The notes under the pieces were generated by a model. The model was not told where the DNA came from. It made no database searches and saw only the letters and a program-made list of their open reading frames with translations. A DNA stretch of 64,000 bases from Neobacillus bataviensis (GTDB lineage Bacteria; Bacillota; Bacilli; Bacillales_B; DSM-18226), in assembly GCF_019969725.1 (NCBI RefSeq), contig NZ_JAHXYW010000003.1, forward strand, positions 1 to 64,000. Reading direction: 5' to 3'. Each line of letters starts with the position of its first letter. Within the stretch, counting starts at the first letter, position 1. Made by a program: the position numbers and the translations under genes. Shown here in pieces: positions 1-8,551 of the stretch.

Positions 1-116
<116 letters not shown>

Positions 117-204
117 AGTCATATGAACATATGAAGGTGAACTCGTTTTTACAAACTTCTTCTGCATTATCTAGTTTTGAGGGAATGAACCCTTAATTAA
201 ATAG

Positions 205-321
<117 letters not shown>

Positions 322-327
322 ACATGA

Positions 328-359
328 AAAAGGACAATCCAAAAGGATTGTCCTTTTTT
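328..359 (+). terminator. Rho-independent terminator of the rRNA operon
   Basis: Perfect 9-bp stem GGACAATCC / GGATTGTCC (332-340 with 345-353), loop AAAA, followed by a run of six T. Confidence 0.92.
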
Positions 360-499
360 GACGCTTTAATGGAGTTTGACTGTAAAGTTCCAAAAGTGGA
401 AAAACGTCAAAACCATAAATCAATTGTCCTGAATAAGATTAATTTAGGTAACTAGTAGATGTCAAAATGAAACTCGACAATTATGTTCTTCTTTTGAAG

Positions 500-877
500 T
501 CATTGTTTAAACTCTGCATTAAAAGAATTTTCTCCGGAGTGAACAGATAAAAGGGTATCTGCATATCCGACAAGACGGTTCACAATCTCGTCTGAAATCG
601 CATATACAAGTTGGTGTAATTCCCTTTTGTGTAAATTGGGATCATCAAAAATGATAGTGGTGTTAATAAAGATATGTTTCGTATCATAAAGGTTGTAGTG
701 AATAATGGTTTTTCCAGCAGCTCCCCCAGTTACAGGATCCTTAAAACTTGGCAAAAAAATATACCATTCTTCTGCAGTTGGTGAGCGGAAGTTTTTTGTA
801 AAGGTCATGCCTTTTATTTCTTCTTCTACTTTACCTTTAATATTTTCGTTTAACATATCAATAATATTATCTTCCAC
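500..877 (-). CDS. Hypothetical protein, ~125 aa
   Basis: Soluble, acidic protein that I do not recognise; there is no signal peptide or membrane segment. The frame is open to 901 (GTG), but the purine-rich AAGGAAGAAGG lies inside that extension and is well spaced (8 nt) from an internal GTG at 877, so I take 877 as the start. The sequence has a mixed alpha/beta pattern with a central run of hydrophobic residues (IIHYNLYDTKHIFINTTIIF). It sits between the rRNA operon and another small minus-strand gene; its function is unknown. Confidence 0.6.
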   Translation of the reverse strand: MEDNIIDMLNENIKGKVEEEIKGMTFTKNFRSPTAEEWYIFLPSFKDPVTGGAAGKTIIHYNLYDTKHIFINTTIIFDDPNLHKRELHQLVYAISDEIVNRLVGYADTLLSVHSGENSFNAEFKQ

Positions 878-921
878 GAAAAAATCCTTCTTCCTTAACA
901 CCTAATTATTCGCGTTAACTT

Positions 922-1131
922 TTATTCTTTAAGCAGGAACCCATTTTGTAATATAGTGTTCCTAATTTTTTCCTGGGAAAGTTCATTCTCATTGTACTCA
1001 ATTTTTACTTCTCCATCTTCAGTGTCTACTAATGCCCTTTCAATGCCATCCATTCCGGATAGAATCGTTTCGAGCGTCTGAATTGACTGATTTTTACCTG
1101 CTTCCTTTAAATTAACAGTCATGTCTGCCAA
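922..1131 (-). CDS. HMA-like (heavy-metal-associated fold) small protein lacking the CxxC site
   Basis: The 69-residue protein has the size and beta-alpha-beta-beta-alpha-beta pattern of heavy-metal-associated (CopZ-like) domains: MTVNL strand, helix IQTLETILSGMDGIERALVDT, strand VKIEYN, helix LSQEKIRNTILQNG. In true copper chaperones a CxxC follows the first strand; here that place reads EAGKNQS and there is no cysteine at all. Metal binding by the usual site is therefore unlikely. The start is TTG, with GGAAGGA about 9 nt upstream; an ATG three codons later is the alternative. Fold assignment is by pattern only. Confidence 0.6.
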   Translation of the reverse strand: MADMTVNLKEAGKNQSIQTLETILSGMDGIERALVDTEDGEVKIEYNENELSQEKIRNTILQNGFLLKE

Positions 1132-1171
1132 TGGGGATCATCCTTCCAAATATTCTACGTATTGACTGGAT

Positions 1172-1327
1172 TTATTGCTTTTTTTCATTCACCGCCTTGT
1201 TTAGTAATCGGTTATTTTCTAATCCATTTTCGCTAAAAGCGTTGTCGTTATCTAAGCTATTGGTTATACTTGCTTGATCTAAATTTGTATCTTTGTTAGC
1301 TGGTTGAGTATTTGTTGTTTTCGCCAT
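1172..1327 (-). CDS. Small hydrophilic protein, 51 aa
   Basis: Reading the minus strand from ATG at 1327 gives 51 codons ending in TAA at 1172. The product starts MAKTTNTQPANKDTN and ends AVNEKKQ. It is rich in Asn, Asp, Lys and Gln, has no cysteine or tryptophan, and looks disordered. AGGAAGG lies 8-14 nt before the start, a credible ribosome binding site, and the gene is collinear with the two minus-strand genes that follow it. I do not recognise the family; a small spore-associated protein is one possibility, but nothing here proves it. Confidence 0.55.
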   Translation of the reverse strand: MAKTTNTQPANKDTNLDQASITNSLDNDNAFSENGLENNRLLNKAVNEKKQ

Positions 1328-1601
1328 CTGTCTTCATCCTTCCTATCTTATATTTTTCCACTTTTTAATTTTGCCTTTTTTGAAGCTGAAAATGTACAAG
1401 ATTGAAAAATTGACTAACTTCCTGTCAGAAAATAGATAAAAGGATTTGACGCTATATACACCAGCTGTCTTATTGATAGCTTTTTTTATTTTGATGACAG
1501 TAGAAACAGACAAGTTTCGACTTGGACGGTGTTTTATAATGGTTATTGATGGCAGGAAGGAAAATGAGAATAGCCAAAAAGGCATAAAGGGAGGTTGTGA
1601 A

Positions 1602-2369
1602 ATGACTGTATTGTTTGAGAAGAATGGGAAGGTTTGTACAATTACCATAAATCGGCCGGAGGTTAAAAACGCGGTTGATCGAACGACAGCTAAAGTGCTT
1701 GCGGGGGCTTTTCAAGAGTTTGAAAAGGATGAAACTTTACGGGTTGCCGTCTTGCATGGAGCAGGAGGGACTTTTTGTGCTGGGGCAGATTTGAAAGCTC
1801 TTTCTGTAGGGAATGGGAATGAAATGAATTTGGACATGTCAAAGGATGGTCCGATGGGTCCTAGTCGAATGCATTTATCAAAACCAGTTATTGCGGCAGT
1901 TTCAGGTTACGCTGTTGCAGGAGGATTGGAACTAGCCATCTGGTGCGACCTTCGTGTGATGGAACGGGATGCGGTATTTGGTGTTTTTTGCCGTCGCTTT
2001 GGTGTTCCGCTTGTGGACGGTGGGACTCAAAGGCTGCCCCGACTGATTGGAATGAGTCGGGCGTTGGATCTGATTTTAACCGGCCGTCCCGTCAAAGCGG
2101 AAGAGGCATTGATGATTGGTCTGGCAAACCGCATCGTTGAACCAGGTACTGCCAAAGAAGAAGCAGAAAAACTAGCTGCAGAAATCTCCGAGTTTCCTCA
2201 GGCTTGCATGTTAAGTGACCGAGAGGCTGTTTATCGTGGATTTGATCAGGACTTTGATAAAGCGATGCAGTTGGAATTTCTTTTAGGACTGAATGTTGTC
2301 AACAGCGGAGAAACCCGTGAAGGAGCAACACGTTTTTCAAACGGACAAGGAAAGCATGGCAGATTTTAA
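1602..2369 (+). CDS. Enoyl-CoA hydratase/isomerase (crotonase) family protein
   Basis: Crotonase-fold enzyme of 255 aa acting on an acyl-CoA. The oxyanion-hole segment FCAGADL (58-64) and the GGLEL segment (108-112) are clear. The start is ATG 1602 behind GGGAGG; the open frame extends upstream to 1446 but without a binding site. Of the two catalytic glutamates of rat enoyl-CoA hydratase, the first is kept (Glu110); the second position holds Cys130, and an Asp sits at 139 in VDGGTQR. It may therefore be an isomerase, dehalogenase-like or other crotonase rather than a plain hydratase. The acyl-CoA ligase follows after 31 bases, which suggests a two-gene operon. Confidence 0.85.
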   Translation: MTVLFEKNGKVCTITINRPEVKNAVDRTTAKVLAGAFQEFEKDETLRVAVLHGAGGTFCAGADLKALSVGNGNEMNLDMSKDGPMGPSRMHLSKPVIAAVSGYAVAGGLELAIWCDLRVMERDAVFGVFCRRFGVPLVDGGTQRLPRLIGMSRALDLILTGRPVKAEEALMIGLANRIVEPGTAKEEAEKLAAEISEFPQACMLSDREAVYRGFDQDFDKAMQLEFLLGLNVVNSGETREGATRFSNGQGKHGRF

Positions 2370-2400
2370 TTTTGAACACGTTTGGAGGGAGAAATGAAAA

Positions 2401-3954
2401 ATGAATGCTGTGGAATTAATAAAAAGAGGCACCAGATTTTATCCAAATCATACAAGCGTTATTTTTCAAGGGGAAAAATTAACCTTCGACCAAGTATTTA
2501 GAAATAGTAATCGTTTGGCCAATTCCTTGTTAAACCTTGGACTGAAAAAGGGAAATCGAGTGGCTTTTTTATTGGCCAACTCCTTGCAAAGCGTTGAAAT
2601 TGATTTTGCCCTTTTGCTAACTGGGATTATTAAGGTTCCATTGAATACGAGGCTGTCAGAAAAGGAACATATTCATATGATTAAGGAAACGGAAGCAAAG
2701 GCGTTATTATATACAGAAGAATTCAGCGTACGGGCAGAGCAAATCAAACAACACTGTGACAATCTCCACCTTTTTTGCCAAATGAATGGAACATCAAAGG
2801 AACCATGGATGCTTAATATGCAAGAATTTATTCAAGGAGTTTCTGATGATGAGCCAGCCGTAAAAGTTCACGAGTCGGATCTGGCCAACATTCAATATAC
2901 TTCTGGAACGACGGGAACCCTCAAAGCAGCCGTCCATACTCAGGAAATCTGGGCCGCCATTTGCACTAACATTTTGACTTCAATAGAAATTCAAGAAGGG
3001 GATACGATGCTTCACGCAGCTCCTTTAACTCATGCATCAGGAGCCTTAGTGCTTCCACATTGGATTTCCGGAGCAGCCAATTTCATCCTGCCAAGTTTCG
3101 ATCCCGAACAATACCTCCAAACCATACACGATGAAAAACCAACAACCTTAAATCTAGTCCCAACCATGATTGTCATGCTTTTACATCACCCAAAAGTAGA
3201 ACAATATTCCTTTGAATCTATCAGGAATATTATTTACGGGGCTTCTCCAATGCCACGTGAGGCTCTGAAACGAGGACTTGCCTTATGGGGTCCGAAGTTC
3301 CTTCAATACTATGGTCAAACAGAAGCACCGCTATTTCTTTCGATTTTAAATAAGAAGGATCATACAGGTGAGGGAGAAGAAACTGAAAATCGATTGTTAT
3401 CATGCGGCCGTCCCGTACCAACAGCTTCTATTAAAGTTGTAGATCAAACCGGTGAAGATGTACCCCTAGGAGAAATTGGTGAAATCCTTGTGAAATCGAA
3501 TCAAGGGATGGCTGGTTACTGGAAATCTCCAGAATTAACACAAGAAACAATTAAAGACGGGTGGATTTACACACGGGACATGGGATACTTCGACGATAAA
3601 GGATACTTGTTCCTTGTCGACCGCAAATCCGATATGATCATTTCCGGTGGATTTAACGTTTATCCCCGTGAAGTGGAAGAAGTGCTCTATCAACACTCGG
3701 CTGTAATGGAAGCAGCGGTGGTTGGAGTCCCGGATGAAAAGTGGGGAGAAGCCATTAAAGCTTATGTTGTTCTAAAACCTGAACAAACGGTCACTGAAGA
3801 GGAATTGATTCAATTTTGCAAAGAAAAGCTGGCTTCATATAAAAAGCCTTCTTCAGTAGAGTTTATTGAAGCATTGCCAAAAAGTCCAGTTGGAAAAGTC
3901 GTACGTCGTATGTTAAGAGAACCGCATTGGGTAGGTAATGGCCGGAAAATTTAA
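2401..3954 (+). CDS. Acyl-CoA synthetase (AMP-forming), ANL superfamily
   Basis: The 517-residue protein has the adenylating-enzyme motifs in order: P-loop-like YTSGTTGTLKA (167-177; the usual Pro before Lys is Leu), YYGQTEAP (303-310), the RDMGYFDDKGYLFLVDRKSD core with its hinge Asp, and the C-terminal catalytic lysine in SPVGKVVRRML. It would activate a carboxylic acid to its CoA thioester with ATP in the cytoplasm. Chain length cannot be read from the sequence. The start ATG 2401 follows GGAGGGAG. It is probably co-transcribed with the crotonase upstream, together converting an imported acid to a hydrated or isomerised CoA ester. Confidence 0.88.
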   Translation: MNAVELIKRGTRFYPNHTSVIFQGEKLTFDQVFRNSNRLANSLLNLGLKKGNRVAFLLANSLQSVEIDFALLLTGIIKVPLNTRLSEKEHIHMIKETEAKALLYTEEFSVRAEQIKQHCDNLHLFCQMNGTSKEPWMLNMQEFIQGVSDDEPAVKVHESDLANIQYTSGTTGTLKAAVHTQEIWAAICTNILTSIEIQEGDTMLHAAPLTHASGALVLPHWISGAANFILPSFDPEQYLQTIHDEKPTTLNLVPTMIVMLLHHPKVEQYSFESIRNIIYGASPMPREALKRGLALWGPKFLQYYGQTEAPLFLSILNKKDHTGEGEETENRLLSCGRPVPTASIKVVDQTGEDVPLGEIGEILVKSNQGMAGYWKSPELTQETIKDGWIYTRDMGYFDDKGYLFLVDRKSDMIISGGFNVYPREVEEVLYQHSAVMEAAVVGVPDEKWGEAIKAYVVLKPEQTVTEEELIQFCKEKLASYKKPSSVEFIEALPKSPVGKVVRRMLREPHWVGNGRKI

Positions 3955-4069
3955 AATCGAAGGGGTCAAAAAATGGCAGGGTAAAACCTGCCTTTAGTTT
4001 GTCATAGCTTTTTTTCTTTCTTTTACTAACCTCTATGTATTCAGAAAAAACATCCCTATAGGTAATTTA

Positions 4070-4078
4070 TGGTATAAT
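4070..4078 (+). promoter_or_regulatory. Extended -10 promoter candidate
   Basis: TGGTATAAT 27 bases before the start of the membrane protein at 4106 matches an extended -10 (TGnTATAAT). No good -35 is visible. Confidence 0.45.
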
Positions 4079-4105
4079 TAAAGAAAAATAGAAAGGCGGG
4101 GTAAA

Positions 4106-5152
4106 ATGGTCTTCAAAAGGACCTCCAGCCGAAATGTTTTTTTAATCTTGCTCCTGTTAGTTTTGAGTGCAAATTATACTTTATACCATACAACATCGGG
4201 AATACAAGTGTTACCTGATCAACCAAATTTAGTAGTCATTGCTTCAATGATCGACTTAGCGTTGATTTCTCCGATTTTATTTTTAATGTGGAAACGAAAA
4301 TTAAACTGGAAAAATCTTATATTGGGGATAGCCGGTGGTCTTATATATGTAAGTTTCTTTATTCCAAAGGAGTATTTAGCACCATTCAAGGCCGTAACCT
4401 GGATCGGTTTCGCAGTTGAAGGCGGACTGCTATTATTGGAAATATTGGTGCTCGTTTCACTATTTAAATATTTGCCCGCCATAGTTCGTTCTGTTAAGAA
4501 AAGTCCACTGCCAGTTCTCTATTCTTTTTCAAATGCAGTTGAAAATCAAGTAAAATCCTATCCCATTATTCGAATCATTTGTTCAGAAATGCTCATGTTT
4601 TACTATGCATTTGCAGCCTGGAGAAAGAAACCCCAATATGACACAAACATGTTTACGTTGCATCAAAAATCAAGCTTAATGGCCATTCGAGTTATGTTGA
4701 TTCATGCGACGGTCATTGAAATGGCTGGCCTACATTGGTTATTTCATGAAAAGTCTATGATATTGTCGATTGTTTTACTCGTAATCAACATTTATACCGC
4801 TTTTTTCTTTGTAGGTGATATTCAAGCTGTGCGCCTCAATCCTTTGGTTATGACGGAGGAGAAGTTGTACATTTCATTAGGCCTGTTAAAGCGAATGGAA
4901 ATAAAGTGGTCGGAGGTTGAAGAAATCATCGATGAACCACAATATTTAATACAAAAACAATCAAAAGATACAATCGAATTCATGGCCCGCGATTTTGAAG
5001 AGGCCCATCCCGATGTCATTTTAAAATTAAAGCAGCCTGCCGAAGCCACTTTAATCATGGGGATAAAAAAAGAATATTTACAAGTTGCGATAAAAGTAGA
5101 TGATCCGAATCAATTTAAAGAGGTTCTAAGAAAAAAATACGAATTAAATTGA
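4106..5152 (+). CDS. Integral membrane protein of unknown function, 348 aa
   Basis: About seven or eight hydrophobic segments occupy residues 10-245 (for example VFLILLLLVLSA, LVVIASMIDLALISPILFLM, LSIVLLVINIYTAFFFVGDI). A cytosolic tail of ~100 residues follows with a PH-like beta pattern (LYISLGLLKRMEIKWSEVEE). Similar Bacillus proteins are sometimes labelled carotene oxygenases, but I see no metal-ligand histidine pattern to support that. The start follows GAAAGGCGGGG. It lies 11 bases upstream of the TauE-type transporter and is probably in the same operon. Confidence 0.7.
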   Translation: MVFKRTSSRNVFLILLLLVLSANYTLYHTTSGIQVLPDQPNLVVIASMIDLALISPILFLMWKRKLNWKNLILGIAGGLIYVSFFIPKEYLAPFKAVTWIGFAVEGGLLLLEILVLVSLFKYLPAIVRSVKKSPLPVLYSFSNAVENQVKSYPIIRIICSEMLMFYYAFAAWRKKPQYDTNMFTLHQKSSLMAIRVMLIHATVIEMAGLHWLFHEKSMILSIVLLVINIYTAFFFVGDIQAVRLNPLVMTEEKLYISLGLLKRMEIKWSEVEEIIDEPQYLIQKQSKDTIEFMARDFEEAHPDVILKLKQPAEATLIMGIKKEYLQVAIKVDDPNQFKEVLRKKYELN

Positions 5153-5163
5153 GGGTCTGATAA

Positions 5164-5943
5164 ATGTCCGATTATTTATTTCTTATTAGTTTTGTTATTG
5201 TTTTGAACATAATCGTCGGTGTTTTATTGGGGATGTCCGGAATTTCCGGATTTCTTCTCCCATTAATTTATGTAGGTTTTTTAAAAATGCCTGTTCACGA
5301 TTCCCTTGCACTAAGCTTCTTATCCTTTGCGGTCTCCGGCATCATCGGAACTATTTCCTATTGGAAATCTAAAAATATGAATGTTAAACTGGCACTATAT
5401 TTGAGCGTCGGAAGTCTGCCAGGGGCATTTTTGGGAGTCCAAATAAATGTGTTAATTTCCGACTACTTGTCAAAACTCCTTCTCTATATATTCGTGCTAT
5501 TAGCCGGATTATCCATCTTACTAAAGAGAAATAAAAATCCAGCAATGGAAAAAAGACAATCAAAAATGTTAGCTCATTCTTTACTAGTCATTCTACTAGG
5601 GTTTATTACAGCGGTCATTTGTGCCTTAACAGGAGCAGGCGGCCCTATCTTACTAGTACCGGTTTTGGCTGGTCTTGGGATAAATATTAGAACAGCAGTG
5701 GGTGTAAGCCTCTTAAACTCCATTGTTATCGCAATTCCTTCGATATTAGGATATTTTTCCCATGCAAGAATGGGATACAGCCCTATGTTCATTATTGGTA
5801 GTTTACTAGGGACGATTGCAGGGATTGTTATAGGGGTCCGTCTTGCCAATAAGGTGCCTATACCTCAATTGAAGATGATGATCGCCATTATTACAATCCT
5901 TTCTTCGGTCTATATGCTTGTCATGTTAAATATTAGGGCTTAG
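5164..5943 (+). CDS. TauE/SafE family membrane transporter
   Basis: Eight hydrophobic segments over 259 aa in two similar halves, each opening with a glycine-rich motif typical of TauE/SafE (DUF81) permeases: VLLGMSGISGFLLPLIY at the N-terminus and ALTGAGGPILLVPVLAGLG at the middle. The family moves sulfite, sulfoacetate or other organic anions across the cytoplasmic membrane. Here the neighbours are glyoxylate/hydroxypyruvate enzymes, so a small hydroxy- or oxo-acid is a reasonable guess for the substrate, not a demonstrated one. Its stop is 22 bases before the next start. Confidence 0.85.
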   Translation: MSDYLFLISFVIVLNIIVGVLLGMSGISGFLLPLIYVGFLKMPVHDSLALSFLSFAVSGIIGTISYWKSKNMNVKLALYLSVGSLPGAFLGVQINVLISDYLSKLLLYIFVLLAGLSILLKRNKNPAMEKRQSKMLAHSLLVILLGFITAVICALTGAGGPILLVPVLAGLGINIRTAVGVSLLNSIVIAIPSILGYFSHARMGYSPMFIIGSLLGTIAGIVIGVRLANKVPIPQLKMMIAIITILSSVYMLVMLNIRA

Positions 5944-5965
5944 CCCCATGGTTATGGAGGTCTGG

Positions 5966-6745
5966 ATGAGTAAATTTTCTGTTAATCTTTCAACCATTTT
6001 TACGGAAGATCCTTTTTTGGAGCGATTTAAAAAAGCCCGAATACATGGATTTTCTTATGTTGAATGCCAATTTCCTTATGTACATTCAATTGAAGAAATC
6101 CAGAAGAAGCTTAACCAACATCAATTATCGATGGTGCTATTGAATTTACCGCCTGGGAATTGGGAAAAGGGAGATCGGGGTTTAGCAACGGATGCTAACA
6201 GAATCAAAGAATTTATTAGTTCAGTAAATGATGGAATAAAATATGCAGCCGCATTGGAGGTTTCTAGGATCCACTGCATGGCTGGGATCGTTTCTGAAAA
6301 TGAAAAAGCCACAGCAAGGGACGTGTATATCCATAATCTTCATTATGCTGGAAAGGAAATGGACAAGCATGGTTTAACGGTCTTGATTGAACCCATTAAC
6401 CAAATTGATATGCCCGGCTATTTTTTAAGTGATATCTATCAGGCTGTTGAGATTCTAGAGATAGTAGATTTGCCAAATGTAAAGCTTCAATTTGATTTTT
6501 ACCATATACAAAGAATTCATGGAAATGCTCTATCAATCTATAAACAATTTGCTTATATAATTGATCATATACAAATAGCTGATGTTCCGGGGCGGCACCA
6601 GCCTGGCGCAGGGGAAATGGACTATCGAGAGATTTTGCAATTTTTAGATCATTCATATGACGGTTACATCGGGCTGGAATATAACCCGAGTGGAAAAAGT
6701 GATGAGAGCTTCGATTGGAAATCGTTGATTGAAATAGGAGGATAA
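5966..6745 (+). CDS. hyi: Hydroxypyruvate isomerase-like TIM-barrel protein
   Basis: The 259-residue protein has the Hyi signature: LIEPIN with the first metal Glu, DMPGYFL, LQFDFYHIQR, then ADVPGRHQPGAGEMDY and IGLEYNPSG with the second Glu. Hyi interconverts hydroxypyruvate and tartronate semialdehyde; relatives (OtnI) isomerise four-carbon analogues. An ATG at 5948 is in frame, but TGGAGG sits five bases before ATG 5966, so the latter is chosen. The next gene, a tartronate-semialdehyde-reductase-like enzyme, starts five bases after the stop, supporting a shared C3 branch of glyoxylate use. Glyoxylate carboligase itself is not in the window. Confidence 0.82.
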   Translation: MSKFSVNLSTIFTEDPFLERFKKARIHGFSYVECQFPYVHSIEEIQKKLNQHQLSMVLLNLPPGNWEKGDRGLATDANRIKEFISSVNDGIKYAAALEVSRIHCMAGIVSENEKATARDVYIHNLHYAGKEMDKHGLTVLIEPINQIDMPGYFLSDIYQAVEILEIVDLPNVKLQFDFYHIQRIHGNALSIYKQFAYIIDHIQIADVPGRHQPGAGEMDYREILQFLDHSYDGYIGLEYNPSGKSDESFDWKSLIEIGG

Positions 6746-6749
6746 TAGG

Positions 6750-7649
6750 ATGAAGATTGGATTTGTTGGAACTGGCGTGATGGGGTCACGGATGGTGAAA
6801 AAGCTGCTTGACCATGGTTACCAAGTAGCCGTATATAACCGTACCAAGGAAAAGGTAAAGGTGCTGGAGGAATATGGTGCATTCATTGCAGAATCCATTT
6901 CCTCGCTTGCGCATTCTAGTGATATCATTTGTACTTGTTTATCGATGCCTGAGGATGTAGGAGAGGTTTATCTAGGAACTTCCGGTCTCATAGAAAATGC
7001 TCAACCTCGTACCATTTGTATCGATTTTACTACAGTTGGGGCAGAAACTAGTAAAAACATCTTTGGCCAGGCAAGTGAAAAAGGAATCGCCTATCTCGAT
7101 TCACCTGTAAGCGGTGGACCTGAAGGGGTGGAAAATGGAACATTAACCATTATGGTCGGAGGAGAAAAGCAGGCATTTGAAAAAATTTATCCTATCCTGA
7201 GCGTTCTGGGAGAGACGATTGAGTATCTTGGTCCGTCCGGGTCTGGGAGCATTGCTAAGCTTCTCAATCAATACCTTGTTGCGGTCCATTCGCTGGCGGC
7301 CTCGGAAGCAATGGTAACAGGGGCAGCATTTGGCCTCGATTCGGAACAGCTGTTTAAAATTTTGAAGGTCAGCTATGGGGACAGCCGGATTTTAAGGAGG
7401 CATATGGAACAATATGTGTTCGACCGCCAATTTCAACCTGGCGGGGCCGTGAAATATGTCCATAAAGATATCCGTTTGGCAAACCAGCTTTTACAGGAAG
7501 CAGGAATAAACCAATTCACCGGTCAACTGGCAGAGAAGGCATTTGGCCATGCGATCGAGGAAGGTCTTCAGGAACTAGATATGTCGGCTGTAATTCAGCC
7601 GTTAGAAGAGAGATGCGGGGTAATCGTAAAGAAAACACGTTTATTATAG
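6750..7649 (+). CDS. NAD(P)-dependent 3-hydroxyacid dehydrogenase, tartronate semialdehyde reductase-like
   Basis: The beta-hydroxyacid dehydrogenase family is shown by the N-terminal Rossmann motif GFVGTGVMGSRM (4-15), the substrate motif DSPVSGGPEGVENGTL, and the catalytic lysine in GSIAKLLNQYL. Length (299 aa) is normal. Family members reduce tartronate semialdehyde to glycerate or oxidise 3-hydroxyisobutyrate. The immediately upstream hydroxypyruvate isomerase favours the first role. Ribosome binding site GGAGG is well placed. Exact substrate is inferred from context. Confidence 0.85.
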   Translation: MKIGFVGTGVMGSRMVKKLLDHGYQVAVYNRTKEKVKVLEEYGAFIAESISSLAHSSDIICTCLSMPEDVGEVYLGTSGLIENAQPRTICIDFTTVGAETSKNIFGQASEKGIAYLDSPVSGGPEGVENGTLTIMVGGEKQAFEKIYPILSVLGETIEYLGPSGSGSIAKLLNQYLVAVHSLAASEAMVTGAAFGLDSEQLFKILKVSYGDSRILRRHMEQYVFDRQFQPGGAVKYVHKDIRLANQLLQEAGINQFTGQLAEKAFGHAIEEGLQELDMSAVIQPLEERCGVIVKKTRLL

Positions 7650-7738
7650 TTTGAATTTTAAAAACAAATTATAAATTCAGAAAATTAATTGAATTTTACC
7701 TTTTCAAATGTTTTAATATAGGTATGTGGATTTACTTA

Positions 7739-7757
7739 TCAGATATGTGATATCTGA
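7739..7757 (+). promoter_or_regulatory. Inverted repeat, likely operator of the GntR regulator
   Basis: TCAGATAT-GTG-ATATCTGA, a perfect 8-bp inverted repeat with a 3-base centre, lies 19 bases before the GTG start of the GntR regulator. A weak promoter candidate (TTGAAT at 7689, TAATAT at 7714, spacing 19) lies just upstream, so the site would overlap the start of the transcript. This fits autoregulation and control of the glycolate oxidase genes behind it. Confidence 0.6.
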
Positions 7758-7775
7758 AAGAAAGGGGGGAGTTTT

Positions 7776-8480
7776 GTGCAGATAAAAAAAATCCCGGTCC
7801 TGAAAGTATCTGATTCCGTTGCAGAACAGATTGAGGAAATGATCCATTCTGGAACGTTTCTGGCTGGTGATAAGCTTCCTTCTGTCAGGGAACTTTGCGA
7901 GTTATTTGGTGTTGGGCGTTCCGCTGTCCGTGATGCCATAACCACATTAAAAGGCAAAGGGATTGTCGATGTAAAGCGGGGAGAAGGAACCTTTATTCTT
8001 GAATTTGATTCAACCAGGCTGTTTAACAACCATTTGCTGCTGACCAGTCCTAAAGATATCAGTGAGCTTTTTCAAGTTCGGAAAATCCTGGAGCCTGGAA
8101 TTGCGGAGATGGCAGCAATCCATCGTTCTGAGGCAGATTTAAATGTAATGGAAGAGATTTTTTCCAATCAATCCATTAAAGGGTGGGAATCGGATTATCT
8201 TTTACATAAGGCAATTGCGGAAGCGGCAGGCAATGAAATTATCAAACAGCTTCTGCAATTTATCTCTACAACGATGAAGAATGCCATGATTGATTTTCAC
8301 CACTATATTGAGAAAAATCCAGCTACTGCCAAGATGATGGAAAACCAGCATTTGGTAATCTTTGAATCTATTAAGCATGGAAAACCTCAGCAAGCGAAAC
8401 AAATGATGATGGAGCACTTGGATTTTGTTGAAAAAGAGCTTTTGAAGAGTCACGTCATCCAGCAAACTGTAGGGCGATAA
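7776..8480 (+). CDS. GntR-family transcriptional regulator, FadR/FCD subfamily (GlcC-like)
   Basis: The 234-residue protein has a winged-helix GntR domain (about 10-75: VAEQIEEMIHSGTFLAGDKL, SVRELCELFGVGRSAVRDAI, GEGTFI) and an all-helical FCD effector domain (about 90-225) with likely metal-binding His/Asp residues. The start is GTG, with AAAGGGGGGA six bases before it. It is followed by glycolate oxidase genes in the same direction, like GlcC of E. coli and the GntR regulators of lactate operons, so glycolate or a related hydroxyacid is the probable inducer. The inverted repeat at 7739-7757 is its likely binding site. Confidence 0.88.
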   Translation: MQIKKIPVLKVSDSVAEQIEEMIHSGTFLAGDKLPSVRELCELFGVGRSAVRDAITTLKGKGIVDVKRGEGTFILEFDSTRLFNNHLLLTSPKDISELFQVRKILEPGIAEMAAIHRSEADLNVMEEIFSNQSIKGWESDYLLHKAIAEAAGNEIIKQLLQFISTTMKNAMIDFHHYIEKNPATAKMMENQHLVIFESIKHGKPQQAKQMMMEHLDFVEKELLKSHVIQQTVGR

Positions 8481-8551
8481 AGGAATATCGTATTTTTTTG
8501 CGAAATATTAGAAACGATGTTGCGTATTACAAAACGACGGAGGTGTTGGTA

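Noticed and set aside
3973..3995. Terminator after the first acyl-CoA ligase
   Set aside because: Six-base stem GGCAGG/CCTGCC with a poor T-run; too weak to list as a feature.
4106..5152. Carotene oxygenase label for the membrane protein
   Set aside because: Family name seen on similar proteins, but no four-histidine iron site or propeller pattern; it is a polytopic membrane protein.
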